NCBI GenBank assembly: GCA_963777515.1
Contig: CAVZQU010000021.1
Span: 62,001 to 126,000 of the forward strand
Origin: CAVSWT01 sp963777515
GTDB lineage: Bacteria > Bacteroidota > Ignavibacteria > Ignavibacteriales > Ignavibacteriaceae
Direction of reading: 5' to 3'
DNA length: 64,000 bases
Shown: in pieces, positions 1 through 10,318 of the stretch
Layout of the letters: the number at the start of each line of letters is the position of its first letter
Position numbering within the stretch: the first letter of the stretch is position 1
Program-made: the position numbers and the translations under genes
The notes under the pieces: generated by a model
The model's database searches: none
Told to the model about the DNA's origin: nothing
Seen by the model: only the letters and a program-made list of their open reading frames with translations

Positions 1-305
1 AAAAGTTTTATCGATGTGCTCGCTTAATCCTCTTCCATAATAACAAGTATGTTCTTTTGAAGTGAATGCGTTTCAAATATCCGCCCAGAGATTCTATATC
101 ACGGGCAATTCTTCCGGGAGTTCTTTTATTTGTACCCTTAAATAAGCATGTGCTCGATGAAATGAGTAATCCCATTTACTTCAAAATTTTCATCACGCGA
201 GCCTACATTAAACCAAAATCCTAATGAAAAAGATTTAACGTATGGGATATTCTCAGATAAAATTCTTATTCCGTTTGGCAGGATTGTCTTTTTATACTGG
301 CTCAA
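1..305 (-). CDS. M16 family zinc peptidase (insulinase-like), 5' part only, frameshifted
   Basis: Reading the minus strand gives an M16 N-terminus: LPNGIR, a VGSRDE segment and the inverted zinc motif HFIEH, followed after two single-base corrections by FKGT, ESLGGYLNAFTSKEHT and CYYGRGLSEH. This is the N-terminal catalytic half of a processing-peptidase-like M16 enzyme; the rest lies beyond the window edge. The reading frame breaks at about position 143 (an extra base after CTT) and within the T-run at 71-73. The likely start is TTG at 305, giving M-S-Q-Y-K-K; an in-frame TAG lies just upstream. Family members are zinc endopeptidases that cut short or unfolded peptides. Identification is firm; the start is uncertain. 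Confidence 0.8.
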
Positions 306-544
306 AATCGTAAATATTGTCTATAATTTCATAAAAAATTCGTCGTCAAATATAGAGAAATGGGTATATGTAGTCAAGGAAAGGGAACCATGTTTGAAGA
401 TTTGAGTATACTACACAACCTAAAAAATAAGATTTTAACTTGAAAAAAATCCAGCGTTGTTTTTTTACTTAAAGCACAAATTATATATTGATTTTAAATA
501 ACTTAAAATTTATGTTTTAATAAACAATCAGCGGGAGTTCCATC

Positions 545-1013
545 ATGAATCTACAAAACCTTATTCTTTCTTTTTTCTTTTTCTCAACAATTTTGTTTGC
601 AAAAACCGGCACAATTTCAGGTTATGTTACAGATGTTCAAACTGGTGGGGCTCTAGTAGGGACTAATGTAATAATCCTAAATACGAAGCTGGGTGCATCC
701 ACAGAGATTAATGGATTTTACATAATAAAAAATATTCCAATCGGTATATATAAAGTGAGAGTATCATGCATTGGTTATAATAATATGGAATTTGATTCCA
801 TTAAGTGTTAAAGAAAATAAAAATTTAAGACTGAATTTTAAATTAGAGCCTGATACTAATAGCAGCATAATAAAGGTCATTTCAAATCCTTATCATGTAA
901 CACCAACTCGTCCTCCTATCCCGGGCCCTGATGTAAATGGTTTTAGATATCATATTACTCCCCCGGATACAATTAAAAGCCCAGTAAAACCCGAAAACGA
1001 AATGCTAAAATAA
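545..1013 (+). CDS. small secreted protein with carboxypeptidase-regulatory-like domain, frameshifted
   Basis: A signal peptide (hydrophobic FFFFSTILF, then A-K) is followed by one beta-sandwich domain of the CarboxypepD_reg-like type: GTISGYVTD near the start, then GTNVIILNTKLGAST, NGFYIIKNIPIGIYKVRVS and IGY. This is the module that usually begins TonB-dependent receptors, but here it stands almost alone. Position 806 appears to be an extra base; removing it joins the first 87 residues to V-K-E-N-K-N-L-R-L-N-F-K-L-E-P and a proline-rich tail, about 155 residues in all. A GGGAG Shine-Dalgarno lies just before the ATG. It is exported and probably periplasmic or surface-exposed. Function unknown. 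It ends 5 bp from the convergent neighbour. Confidence 0.7.
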
Positions 1014-1018
1014 ATTAA

Positions 1019-1754
1019 CTATAAAATTTTAGCTTTAACAATTATTCCAATAATTATTGCAAGCAAGGATGAAAGGAGAGTTCCGATTAAAACGTATTCA
1101 GCGAACTCTCTTTTATCTAATTCCTTAAATCTTGTAAAACCTTTTGCAGCAATTATAAAACCGATAGCCCCGTATTGTCCACCAAAAACAAAAAAGAAAA
1201 TTAAAATTCTTTCCAGCATTCCAATTACTCTACCAGCGTTGTATTCTCTTTCGTCTATGGTATAATTGCTGTCTTCTTTTTGATTTGGAAGCAACTTAAA
1301 AATTTCAAAGAAAAATCTTATTAAAAAATTAACTTCATTTAAAAGAAATAAAACTGCTGAAGTGATAATGATTATTGAAGAAAAATTTTCAATCTTAGAA
1401 ATGAAAGGAAAAGTTAGATTTATGTTTCGCAAACAACTAATTAGGCCTTCATTAAATTCCAGTTTAAATAATGAAGATGAAAAAATAGCAGCTATAGTTA
1501 GAAATATAATTAGACTTAAAAATCTAAACCCGTTTAATTTTTTCTTTTTGTTTTCAACATAATAGAAGAGAGTATTTAACACAATTAAAATTATAATTAG
1601 AAGAATAAACTTGAATGTCAGTTCAAATAAGAAACAATGGAACAATTTGAAGCAGTAAAATTAAAATCAGTTTGTTAGCCGTAATCGGTTCATCCCTAAA
1701 AAGGAAGAACAATCGCGAAAACATTATTACACTTATTAAATAATAAAACTGCAT
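1019..1754 (-). CDS. DUF3307-like C-terminal membrane protein, probable frameshift near the N-terminus
   Basis: An integral membrane protein with about six hydrophobic segments. The C-terminal third (GRVIGMLERILIF, then FGGQYGAIGF, IIAAKGFTRF and EYVLIGTLLSS) resembles the C-terminal part of DUF3307 proteins, which in Bacteroidota usually sit next to SatD, as here. A clean ORF begins at a TTG at 1645 with no ribosome site. A better start is the ATG at 1754, 2 bp after the satD-like stop; its frame (MQFYYLISVIMF...) runs into TGA at 1623 and rejoins the main frame if one extra base lies between about 1625 and 1665, giving about 244 residues. The N-terminal DUF3307 histidine/aspartate motif is not seen. 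Function unknown. Confidence 0.6.
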
Positions 1755-1756
1755 TT

Positions 1757-2391
1757 TTAATTTTTCTTTACAATTTCATTTATGTTTTTTTCAATTTCTG
1801 TAGTTAGATTGACAACGATATCCAGTGCCCCGGCATTTATATTTTTATAAACAGCTTGATTACTTATCTTAAGTTTCTTTGAAATCTCTTTTGCACTTAA
1901 ATCTTCATACATCATAATTAAAATTGCTAAACGTAGTAGCTTTCCAATTTTCAGCAAAATGTGAAATTAAAAACAAAGTCTGCTGAATTAAGTGTAGATC
2001 ATATTTTTCTTCTGCTTCAGAAAAATTAAAAATAAAGTTTGTTCTCTTTAAATCTTCCAATCCTTTACGCGCATAATAGAATGCCGGCCCGTCCATTCCA
2101 ATTGCCTGAACTCTTATTTAATTTTGTTGTAATATCACCAACAGCAATTGAATATCTCGATTTTTCAGGATAAAGCGCTGCACTTATTTGCCAGATGTCT
2201 TTGAATAAATTTTCAGCCGAATTATAAACCACCTGGAATTCATCACCAAGAGTAATGGTAAAAGGAGAAATTATGTTTTTACTTGATGAATTAATTTTCT
2301 TAAAAACATTGCTTAGTTTTTTTTGGACAGCCGCTCTGTCCTTAATTTTTTTAGAAGCTATTAAATCACCAATTAATACAATTTTCTTCAT
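1757..2391 (-). CDS. SatD family protein, two frameshifts
   Basis: The N-terminus (MKKIVLIGDLIASKKI, then FTITLGDEFQVV) and the middle (AIGMDGPAFYYARKGLED) match SatD proteins, a family named from the sat locus of Streptococcus. The C-terminal part (LSAKEISKKLKISNQAVYKNI) is a helix-turn-helix that could bind DNA. Frame breaks at about 2112 and 1941-1943 are each repaired by removing one base, giving about 210 residues. The DUF3307-like gene follows immediately, so the two probably form a conserved pair. The biochemical role of SatD is not established. The overall assignment is by motif recall and was not tested by a profile search. Confidence 0.75.
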
Positions 2392-2475
2392 TTGAATTTC
2401 TTGCTTTTTAACTTGTCCTAAAGTTAATAAGCCTCGAATTCAAAATCAACCATTTTAGTTGATAATATTAAAATA

Positions 2476-2516
2476 AACTGATATAGTTGAATAATTATTT
2501 TTCAACTGAATCAGTT
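2476..2516 (-). terminator. hairpin downstream of pdxJ
   Basis: A long inverted repeat: AACTGAT and AGTTGAA on one side pair with TTCAACT and ATCAGTT on the other, with a 2x2 internal loop and a 9-base terminal loop. On the minus strand it starts 23 bases after the pdxJ stop and is followed by TATTTTAA, so it probably terminates pdxJ transcription. The U-tract is weak. Confidence 0.55.
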
Positions 2517-2538
2517 AAATATCTACGATCCAACTATT

Positions 2539-3249
2539 TTAGCCAATCAGACTAATCATCTCCTGAACAGCTTCTTTCAATCCGGTAAAAACAGCACGGG
2601 CAATAACTGCATGGCCGATACTAACTTCGTCAATATCAGTAAGTTCTCTAAAAATTTTGATGTTTTGATAATCAAGTCCATGCCCGGCATTAACCCCAAG
2701 TCCAAGTTTTTTAGCATGCTTTGATGCAAGTCTAATTTTTTCAAGCTCATCAAATTTTTCTTCTTCGGTTAAAAGATTAGCAAAAACTCCTGTATGTAAT
2801 TCAATAAAATCAGCTTCGATTTCAGCAGCGGCATCGATTTGATTTATGTCAGGTTCGATAAATAGGGATACTTCTATTTCTGAATCATGTAATTCTTTAA
2901 TTGTATCTCTTAGATGAGAAACATTATCGATTACACTTATACCGCCTTCAGTAGTTAGCTCCTGTCTTTTTTCAGGAACAATTGTAGAAAGTTCAGGCCC
3001 AATGTCACAGGCAATTTTAATTATCTCTTCTGTTGCTGCCATCTCGAGGTCAAGCTTTGTTGTAATTAATTCTCTAAGCAAACGAACATCTCTTTCATTT
3101 ATATGTCTGCGGTCTTCCCTTAAATGACAGACAATTCCATCAGCACCGGCTTGTTCTGCAATTAAAGCTGCTGTTACCGGGTCGGGCTGGGTCTCTCCCC
3201 TTGCGTTTCTTATTGTTGCAATATGGTCAACGTTTAATGCGAATCTCAT
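2539..3249 (-). CDS. pdxJ: pyridoxine 5'-phosphate synthase
   Basis: PdxJ condenses 3-amino-2-oxopropyl phosphate with 1-deoxyxylulose 5-phosphate to form pyridoxine 5'-phosphate, the last committed step of the DXP-dependent vitamin B6 pathway, in the cytoplasm. The 236 residues are the usual length. Diagnostic motifs are NVDHIATIRNARG at the start, HLREDRRHI (catalytic His and phosphate contacts), LEMAAT with the catalytic Glu, ELHTG, and VNAGHGL near residue 190. The ATG at 3249 sits 10 bp after the CPBP protease stop, so the two may be cotranscribed. A hairpin follows the gene. Confidence 0.97.
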   Translation of the reverse strand: MRFALNVDHIATIRNARGETQPDPVTAALIAEQAGADGIVCHLREDRRHINERDVRLLRELITTKLDLEMAATEEIIKIACDIGPELSTIVPEKRQELTTEGGISVIDNVSHLRDTIKELHDSEIEVSLFIEPDINQIDAAAEIEADFIELHTGVFANLLTEEEKFDELEKIRLASKHAKKLGLGVNAGHGLDYQNIKIFRELTDIDEVSIGHAVIARAVFTGLKEAVQEMISLIG

Positions 3250-3259
3250 AATTATAATC

Positions 3260-4048
3260 CTAAAAAAATTCTTTTAATACATTAATTAAAGATGAAATAC
3301 CAATGCCGAAATCATTGGCTCTGTAACGCAAAGTTGAAATTAAATCGATACTAAACATAACACTCATGTGAGTAATAACGCAATAAAAAATTGAACGGGT
3401 TCGCAAAGCTAAAATTCCTAAAGCTAATCCTCCTAAAATTGCACCGAAAGTTTCGGGTGCCGGTTTACCGTTATGTAAAATTAAAAAAGGAATCATTTGT
3501 ATAAGGACTGCATAGTAACCAAATTTATCTTCCAAACCGAAAAGCATAAATCCGCGCCAGATAAATTCCCAGGCAATCATATAAATCAGCATGCCTAATT
3601 CAAAAACAAAAAATATGTTCCATGAGTCACGTGCTTGTGCAAGATGAGGATATGTAATACTAAATTGAGTCTCTGAAGAAAAAATCCAAACCAATGGTAG
3701 CATCACTGCGATAAAAATTAACGAAACTTTTAACCCGATTTTATAATCACCAATTTTTAATCCGTAGTTTTTAAGATTTTCTTTCAATAAAAATTTTACA
3801 ATTAAAATTCCAAGAACGAAGAAGGTAAAGAAATCCCCGATGAACCAGTAAAGGAATTCATACAAATAAACGTTTGAGTCAAACTGTAAATCATCAAAAA
3901 AATTAATTCGAAAAAAATGCCGCGAAGTGTAATACCATGAGATTGTTTGTAAAACAGCAACAGAAAGAAAAATTATTACCACTTTTTTGTCTAAAGTTTT
4001 AATAATTTTTATCAAGCTTTTAAGCTCAGAAAAAAATGAACCTGCCAT
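3260..4048 (-). CDS. CPBP family intramembrane metalloprotease
   Basis: A 262-residue membrane protein with about seven hydrophobic helices. Two of the conserved CPBP (CAAX protease and bacteriocin-processing) motifs can be seen: WEFIWRG around residue 160, where the usual double Glu is reduced to a single Glu before xxxR, and FLILHNGK with the conserved His; a later GLALGIL...SIFYCVITH segment carries another His. The family includes Rce1-like prenyl-protein endopeptidases and bacteriocin self-immunity proteins; the substrate here is unknown. The single Glu in the first motif is a mild departure from the EExxxR consensus. The gene lies directly upstream of pdxJ, without an obvious functional link. 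Confidence 0.85.
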   Translation of the reverse strand: MAGSFFSELKSLIKIIKTLDKKVVIIFLSVAVLQTISWYYTSRHFFRINFFDDLQFDSNVYLYEFLYWFIGDFFTFFVLGILIVKFLLKENLKNYGLKIGDYKIGLKVSLIFIAVMLPLVWIFSSETQFSITYPHLAQARDSWNIFFVFELGMLIYMIAWEFIWRGFMLFGLEDKFGYYAVLIQMIPFLILHNGKPAPETFGAILGGLALGILALRTRSIFYCVITHMSVMFSIDLISTLRYRANDFGIGISSLINVLKEFF

Positions 4049-4165
4049 AAAGATTTATTCTAAAAGGGACTTATAAGAAAAATAAAAATTATAAACCAAA
4101 ATAATTTTTATAGCTGTTATATCCAATCTTAACCTTTAAATAATACCAGAGTTTGACGAAAATTG

Positions 4166-4194
4166 TTGACAAAAATATTCCTGCGACGTATATT
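4166..4194 (+). promoter_or_regulatory. groES-groL promoter
   Basis: TTGACA at 4166-4171, a 17-base spacer, then TATATT at 4189-4194: close to the sigma-70 consensus. The -10 overlaps the first base pairs of the CIRCE operator, so a repressor bound there would block polymerase. The classic Bacteroidetes -7 consensus (TAnnTTTG) is not used here. Confidence 0.85.
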
Positions 4195-4219
4195 AGCACT
4201 CGCTTTTTGAGAGTGCTAA
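4193..4219 (+). promoter_or_regulatory. CIRCE operator (HrcA binding site)
   Basis: TTAGCACTC at 4193-4201, a 9-base spacer, and GAGTGCTAA at 4211-4219 form a perfect CIRCE inverted repeat. HrcA binds this element and represses class I heat-shock operons. hrcA itself is not in the window. Confidence 0.97.
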
Positions 4220-4278
4220 TAAAATTCTAAAAAACTTCATTTTTATTAAATAATTAAACAAAATACATGGAGGCAAAT

Positions 4279-4575
4279 ATGTCAAAAATCAATCTTAAGC
4301 CTTTGGCAGATAGAGTAATTGTAAAGCCAATGGAAGCTGAAGAAACTACTAAAGGCGGAATTATTCTTCCTGATACTGCAAAGGAAAAACCGATTGAAGG
4401 AACTATCGTTGCAGCAGGCCCTGGCAAGACAGGAGATGATGGTAAGTTAGTTAAGTTGGAAGTAAAAGTAGGAGACAAAGTTCTTTACGGAAAATACAGT
4501 GGAACAGAAGTTACTGTAGAAGGTGAAGAATATTTAATAATGAGAGAAAGCGATATCTTCGCTATTGTTGGTTAA
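4279..4575 (+). CDS. groES: co-chaperonin GroES
   Basis: GroES is the 10-kDa lid of the GroEL chaperonin and forms a heptamer. The 98 residues from MSKINLKPLADRV to the C-terminal RESDIFAIVG match the family throughout, including the mobile loop EAEETTKGGIILP and the GTIVAAGPG segment. An in-frame ATG occurs at 4267, but GGAGG at 4269-4273 lies exactly where a ribosome site for the ATG at 4279 should be, so 4279 is the start. It is followed after 38 bp by groL in the same CIRCE-controlled operon. Confidence 0.97.
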   Translation: MSKINLKPLADRVIVKPMEAEETTKGGIILPDTAKEKPIEGTIVAAGPGKTGDDGKLVKLEVKVGDKVLYGKYSGTEVTVEGEEYLIMRESDIFAIVG

Positions 4576-4613
4576 TAAAAATATGAAAATAAAATAATCG
4601 GAGGATATAAATT

Positions 4614-6255
4614 ATGTCATCAAAATTAATTGAATTTAATACTGATGCCCGCTCTAAGCTAAAAAAAGGAGTGGATAAATTAGCAAACGCAGTTAAAGTT
4701 ACATTAGGTCCCAAAGGACGTAATGTAGTTTTAGAAAAAAAATTCGGTGCACCAACCGTTACTAAAGATGGTGTATCTGTTGCAAAAGAAATCGAACTTG
4801 AAGATGCAATAGAAAATATGGGTGCACAAATGGTTCGTGAAGTGGCTTCTAAAACCAGTGATGTTGCTGGCGACGGAACAACTACCGCAACGGTTCTTGC
4901 ACAAGCACTATACAGAGAAGGATTAAAAAACGTTACTGCCGGTGCAAATCCAATGGACTTAAAAAGAGGAATTGATTTAGCAGTAACTAAAGTTGTTGAA
5001 CACTTAAAAACAGTCAGCAAAGATGTTGAAGGTAGAAATGAAATTGCTCAGGTAGGTTCTATTTCTGCTAACAATGATAAAACAATTGGTGATTTAATTG
5101 CAGATGCAATGGACAAAGTTGGTAAAGACGGCGTTATAACTGTTGAAGAAGCTAAAGGTACTGAAACAGCTTTGGAAGTTGTTGAAGGTATGCAATTCGA
5201 TAGAGGATATCTATCTCCTTACTTCGTTACTGATTCTGAATCAATGGAAGCAGTTCTTGAAGACCCTTATATTTTAATTCACGACAAAAAAATCTCAGCA
5301 ATGAAAGACCTTTTACCTGTACTTGAAAAAGTTGCTCAACAGGGTAAAGGAATGTTAATCATTTCTGAAGACCTCGAAGGTGAAGCTTTAGCAACTTTAG
5401 TTGTTAATAAAATTCGCGGTACTTTGAAAGTTGCTGCTGTAAAAGCTCCTGGCTTTGGTGACAGAAGAAAAGCAATGCTTGGAAGATATCGCCGTATTAA
5501 CCGGCGGAACTGTAATCTCTGAAGAAAGAGGATTCAAATTAGAGAACGCAACTGTTTCTTATTTAGGTACAGCAAAGAAAGTTGTTATCGATAAAGATAA
5601 TACAACTATCGTTGAAGGCGCTGGGAAAACTGAAGACATTAAGAAAAGAATAAATGAAATTAAAGCTCAGATTGATAAGACAACTTCTGACTATGATAAA
5701 GAAAAATTACAGGAAAGATTAGCAAAACTTTCAGGCGGTGTTGCTGTATTAAAAATCGGTGCATCAACAGAAGTTGAAATGAAAGAAAAGAAAGCAAGAG
5801 TTGAAGATGCTTTACATGCTACCCGTGCAGCAGTTGAAGAAGGTATAGTTGCCGGCGGCGGCGTTGCTTTTGTTAGAGCAATTGCAATTCTTGATAAGCT
5901 TGAAGGTGATAATGCCGACCAAACAACCGGTATAAGAATAGTACAGAAAGCACTTGAAGAACCATTAAGACAAATTGTTGATAATGCTGGTATCGAAGGT
6001 TCAGTAGTTCTGCAAAAAGTTAAAGATGGGAAAAATGATTTCGGGTTTAATGCAGCTACAGAAACTTATGAAAACTTAATCAAAGCTGGTGTTATTGACC
6101 CGACTAAAGTTACTAGAACAGCATTAGAAAATGCTTCTTCAGTAGCTTCGCTCTTAATTACAACCGAAGCAGTTGTATTTGAGAAAAAAGAAAAAGAACC
6201 AGCTATGCCAGCTATGCCTCCGGGAGGTATGGGTGACATGGGCGGAATGTATTAA
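4614..6255 (+). CDS. groL: chaperonin GroEL, one frameshift
   Basis: ATP-driven 60-kDa chaperonin that folds proteins inside a double heptameric ring capped by GroES. The start follows CGGAGG. Hallmarks include VTLGPKGRNVV, the ATPase segment AGDGTTTATVL, GANPMDLKRGID, VVEGMQFDRGYLSPYF, and the Gly/Met-rich tail MPPGGMGDMGGMY. The frame breaks at 5481, where CTT is followed by an extra G; dropping it restores KAMLEDIAVLTGGTVISEE and a 546-residue protein of normal length. Since groL is essential in nearly all bacteria, a sequence error is more likely than a real mutation. A strong terminator follows. Confidence 0.97.
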
Positions 6256-6301
6256 TATTCATTTGCTCAATCAAAGTTCAAATATTGTTGAACTTGATTT
6301 T

Positions 6302-6330
6302 AAGGCGGGAATTATTTCCCGCCTTTTTTT
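6302..6330 (+). terminator. intrinsic terminator of groES-groL
   Basis: AAGGCGGGAA (6302-6311), loop TTAT, TTCCCGCCTT (6316-6325), then a run of T to 6330. A perfect 10-bp stem with a U-tract, 47 bases after the groL stop. Confidence 0.95.
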
Positions 6331-6419
6331 GTTTATAAAAATTTACCCGACTAACATCTTCACTGCTTCTTTAAGATTTATTATATTGGTTAACGTTGTT
6401 TTTATTAATTGGAGACAGT

Positions 6420-9400
6420 TTGACCAACGAAGAATTTGACGAACTAATTGAAGAAGTAGATTCTCATTTAAATAATGGGCGTTATAAAATGGCGCTCACC
6501 GCTGCTAATAAAGTCTACGACCAAAAACCCTACGATTCAAATGCTATTATTTATTTAGCGTGGGCAAATCTTGAAAACGGTAACCTAAGTCAGGCAATGG
6601 AACTTTCCAATTTAGCTGTTCAGCTAAGTGAAGATGATGTTAATGCTAAATTATACCGAGGCTACTTTTTAATGAGAATGAGTGTTTTTGAAGGATCTTT
6701 GTCGGATTTGACTTATGCAATAAATAATAATACAGAAAGACTTCAATGGGCATATTTAAATAAAGCAAGAGCTTTAGCAGGTCTCGAACGATATTTTGAA
6801 GGGTTGGAAGAAATTGAAAAAGCTTTGCAGGTAAATTCTGAAGAAAACTTTTTTAAAAAGCTAACCAGCATTAAAGAATTATTTAAAATTGTTTTGGGAT
6901 ATGATGCCGATGTTTTTAAAGTTGAAAAATCAGAAGTGAAATCTTTCCTTCCTTTTGCTGAATCAGCTTTCAAAGAAAAAGAGTTTTGGTTTACACTCTG
7001 GGCATCAGAACAAATTATAAATAATCAAGCTTTATCGCATGAACATCAGCATGCAAAATTATTAGAGCTGGAAGCATTAACAGCAATGTATCAATTAAGA
7101 AATGCTTCCACAAAAGCTGCTGAATACAGAGAAGAATTAATTGATAATTTTAGATTTCAAAATATAAACAGCAAAATAAATTCATTTACAAAAGCAGAAA
7201 ATTTTTCAATTGAAGGTAAAAGTGAACTTGAAAAAATGTATTCACTTTCTTCGAATTCATCATTGAAAACTTTTGATAATAAGCTTTTTAAAATTTATAC
7301 TGCCAAAACATTTGATTACCTTGAATACCTTCAAACAGAGAAAAAGGTATTTCTGCTTCAATTTAATTCCCAAATGATTCGATATGTTGGAGTTGAAGTT
7401 ACTGTTGACAATCCGTTCTTTGGAAACAAAGATATGATTGTTGAGGGCTCTGTTACCTGGTTTTTAAACGGTGATGAAATTGGCAATCATCCGTTTTCTC
7501 TTGAACTAAAAAAAGATGAACAAGTTGTAAATTTTATTGAAAGCTGGGGTTCTGATTCAAAAGGATTTTGGAAAGAAGGTACAGGCTATGTAGATATATA
7601 TCTTGATTTTTATAAAGTATGTTCAAGTTCATTTATAATTGGAGAATATGAACTTATAAATTTTCAGGAAGACGAAAATATATCGCAACAAACCGGAAGA
7701 AATAAAATCACCTTCGGAATCACTTCAAGCCACACTTGATATAAAAAGAAATGAAAACAGACTAAATACAATTGACGACCTTTTGTCGACTTTAAATAGC
7801 TACGTTGGTCTTGATAGTATCAAGCAACCTCTAAAAGATTTTGTTGATTACTTAAAATTTTTAAACGAAAGGAAAAAAATTGGCTTAAAAACACAAGAAC
7901 AAATTTCATTTCATTGTGTATTCTTAGGAAATCCGGGAACCGGAAAAACCACTGTTGCCAGGCTTTTGGGAAAAATTCTAAAAGAGATTGAATTTGTAAA
8001 AAGTGGTCACGTTGTGGAAGTTGACCGTTCAATGCTGGTTGGACAGTATGTTGGTGAGACTGCACAAAAGACGGATAAAATCATTAAAGAAGCACAGGGT
8101 GGAATTTTATTTATTGATGAAGCTTACACATTAAAAAAAGAAGGAAATAACCAGGACTTTGGACAGGAAGCTATCGATCTGCTTCTTAAAAGAATGGAAG
8201 ATGAAACTAGCAATTTTGTAGTAATTACCGCCGGCTATCCCGAAGAAATGAATAATTTTATTAATTCAAACCCAGGATTAAAATCCCGCTTTACACATTT
8301 CTTTGAATTTGAAGATTATAACCCGGATGAGCTTGTAGAAATATTCAGACAATTTGCAGTAAATGAAGATTACTCAATTACAAATGATGCAGCCGAACTT
8401 CTAAAAAAAGAATTTACTCAACTATATCGTAAGCGTGATAAATCTTTCGGCAACGCCCGGCTAGTGAAAAATCTTTTTAACGATACAAAGATTCAACTCG
8501 GTAAACGCTACTTGAAACTAAAAGGCAATGATAAATCTAAAGAAACCATGACAACGATAAGCGTTGATGATATTGCTGCAGTTATTGATTCTTCCAAATC
8601 AAGGATATTTAAGCTTGAAATTGATGAAGAACTTTTATCAAAAGCAATTTCAAAGTTAAATAATATGATCGGACTTGAACTTGTTAAAAAAGAAATTAAC
8701 GAAATTGTTAAGCTGGCAAGAGTTCATAAAGAAGGCGACGATAATTTACAGGAATTATTTTCTTCACATTTTCTTTTTATGGGAAATCCGGGAACCGGCA
8801 AAACCACAGTTGCAAGATTGTTCAGCGAGATATATTCTGCATTAGGCATCCTTCCCAAAGGGCATTTGGTAGAAATAGACAGACAGGGATTAGTTGGAAG
8901 TTATGTAGGTCAAACAGCTCAAAAAACAAGTACAGTTATAGATAAATCAATAGGTGGAACTTTATTTATTGACGAGGCATATTCGTTAGTAAAAAAAGGA
9001 AGCTCAAGTGCATCTGATTTTGGAGCAGAAGCAATTGATGCTCTTCTAAAAAGAATGGAAGACGACCGCGGAAAATTTATTGTAATTGCCGCAGGTTATA
9101 CTGATGAGATGAATAATTTTATAAACAGTAATCCAGGACTTGAATCCCGGTTCTCAAAAAAATTGTTTTTTGAGGATTACTCACCGCAAGAGCTTTTAAC
9201 TATCACAAAAAATTATTTTAAAGAAAAATCTTATTCAATTAATGACGATGCAGGAGAACAATTACTAAAATATTTTCACCAAGTTTATAAAAACCGAGGG
9301 AAGAATTTCGGTAATGCACGACTTGTAAGGTCACTTGTTGAAGAAAGTATAAAAAATCATTTTCTCCAATTAGCAGATAGTAAAAATCCTGATGAAGATA

Positions 9401-10311
9401 AAAATTCAAAAGTTATTACATTAAATGAAGTAAAAGAATTTATCTCATCTGAAGAGAATAAAGAGAACGTTAATCCCAAAGCTAACCCAGAACTTTTGGA
9501 TAAATATTTGGCTGAATTGTCAAGCTTAACCGGATTGGAATCAGTTAAGAAGACAATTAATAAATTAGTCAGCAGCTTGAAAGTTGCGAAGATGAGGGAA
9601 GAAAGAGGCTTAAAAGTTATTCCTAAAAGTCTGCATTCAATTTTTCTTGCAAATCCCGGAACCGGGAAAACAACTGTAGCCAGACTACTTAGCAAAGTTT
9701 ACAAGGAAATGGGAATTCTTGATACAGGCCATTTAGTTGAAATTGATAGGACCGCTTTAGTTGGCACTTACCAAGGACATACTGCAGAAAAGACTCAATC
9801 AATTATTGAGCAGGCGATGGGCAGTATTTTATTAATCAGTGATGTACCTTCTCTTTCAAAAGGTTATTCAGATTACGGACAGGAAGTAATTAATACATTA
9901 CTGACAAATATTGAGAATCAAAATAACGAGCTGATAATTATTTTATCCGGTCATCCGGAAGAAATGAAAGAGTTTTTAGAAGTATACCCAATGCTGAAGA
10001 ACAGCTTTACTAATTATTTTACTTTTGAAGATTATACTCCCAGGCAAATGCTTGAAATAGCATTATTTATAACAAGTAAAAACAGCTACCAGCTTGATGA
10101 AGGTGCCTGGCAGCTATTGTTAGATATTTTTACCAAGCTATATAATTCTAGAGATAAGAATTTCGGAAATGCAAGAACAGTAAAGAACATTTTATATAAA
10201 GCAATCAGCAACCAGGAAGAAAGAGTTCTAACACTCTTTAACTTGAAGGATGAAGATCTCTCAACTATTACTTTTGATGATGTAAATCAAATAGATGTGA
10301 ATGAATTATAG
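6420..10311 (+). CDS. TPR protein joined to three CbbX-type AAA+ ATPase modules, frameshift between the parts
   Basis: The first part (6420-about 7690) is a roughly 420-residue TPR-like protein with helical repeats in its N-terminal 130 residues and a beta-rich C-terminal domain. From 7660 another frame is open without a stop and reads into a linker and then three AAA+ modules of the CbxX/CfqX/SpoVK (AAA_5) type. Counting from TTG 7783, Walker A motifs (NPGTGKTT) lie near residues 49, 333 and 622; Walker B is ILFIDEAY in module 1 and TLFIDEAY in module 2, but ILLISDVPS in module 3. Each module ends in a FGNAR sensor segment. No good start codon or ribosome site precedes the ATPase part, and the two frames differ by +1 as in the window's other broken genes, so one polypeptide of about 1296 residues is likely. 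The alternative is two overlapping genes (6420-7739 and 7783-10311). The TTG start at 6420 follows GGAGA; another TTG lies at 6396. Relatives act as Rubisco activases, sporulation proteins or type VII EccA subunits; the target here is unknown. Confidence 0.75.
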
Positions 10312-10318
10312 CGCTTGA

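Noticed and set aside
4562..5020. A 152-codon ORF on the minus strand opposite groL
   Set aside because: It is a shadow of the conserved groL frame and has no ribosome site.
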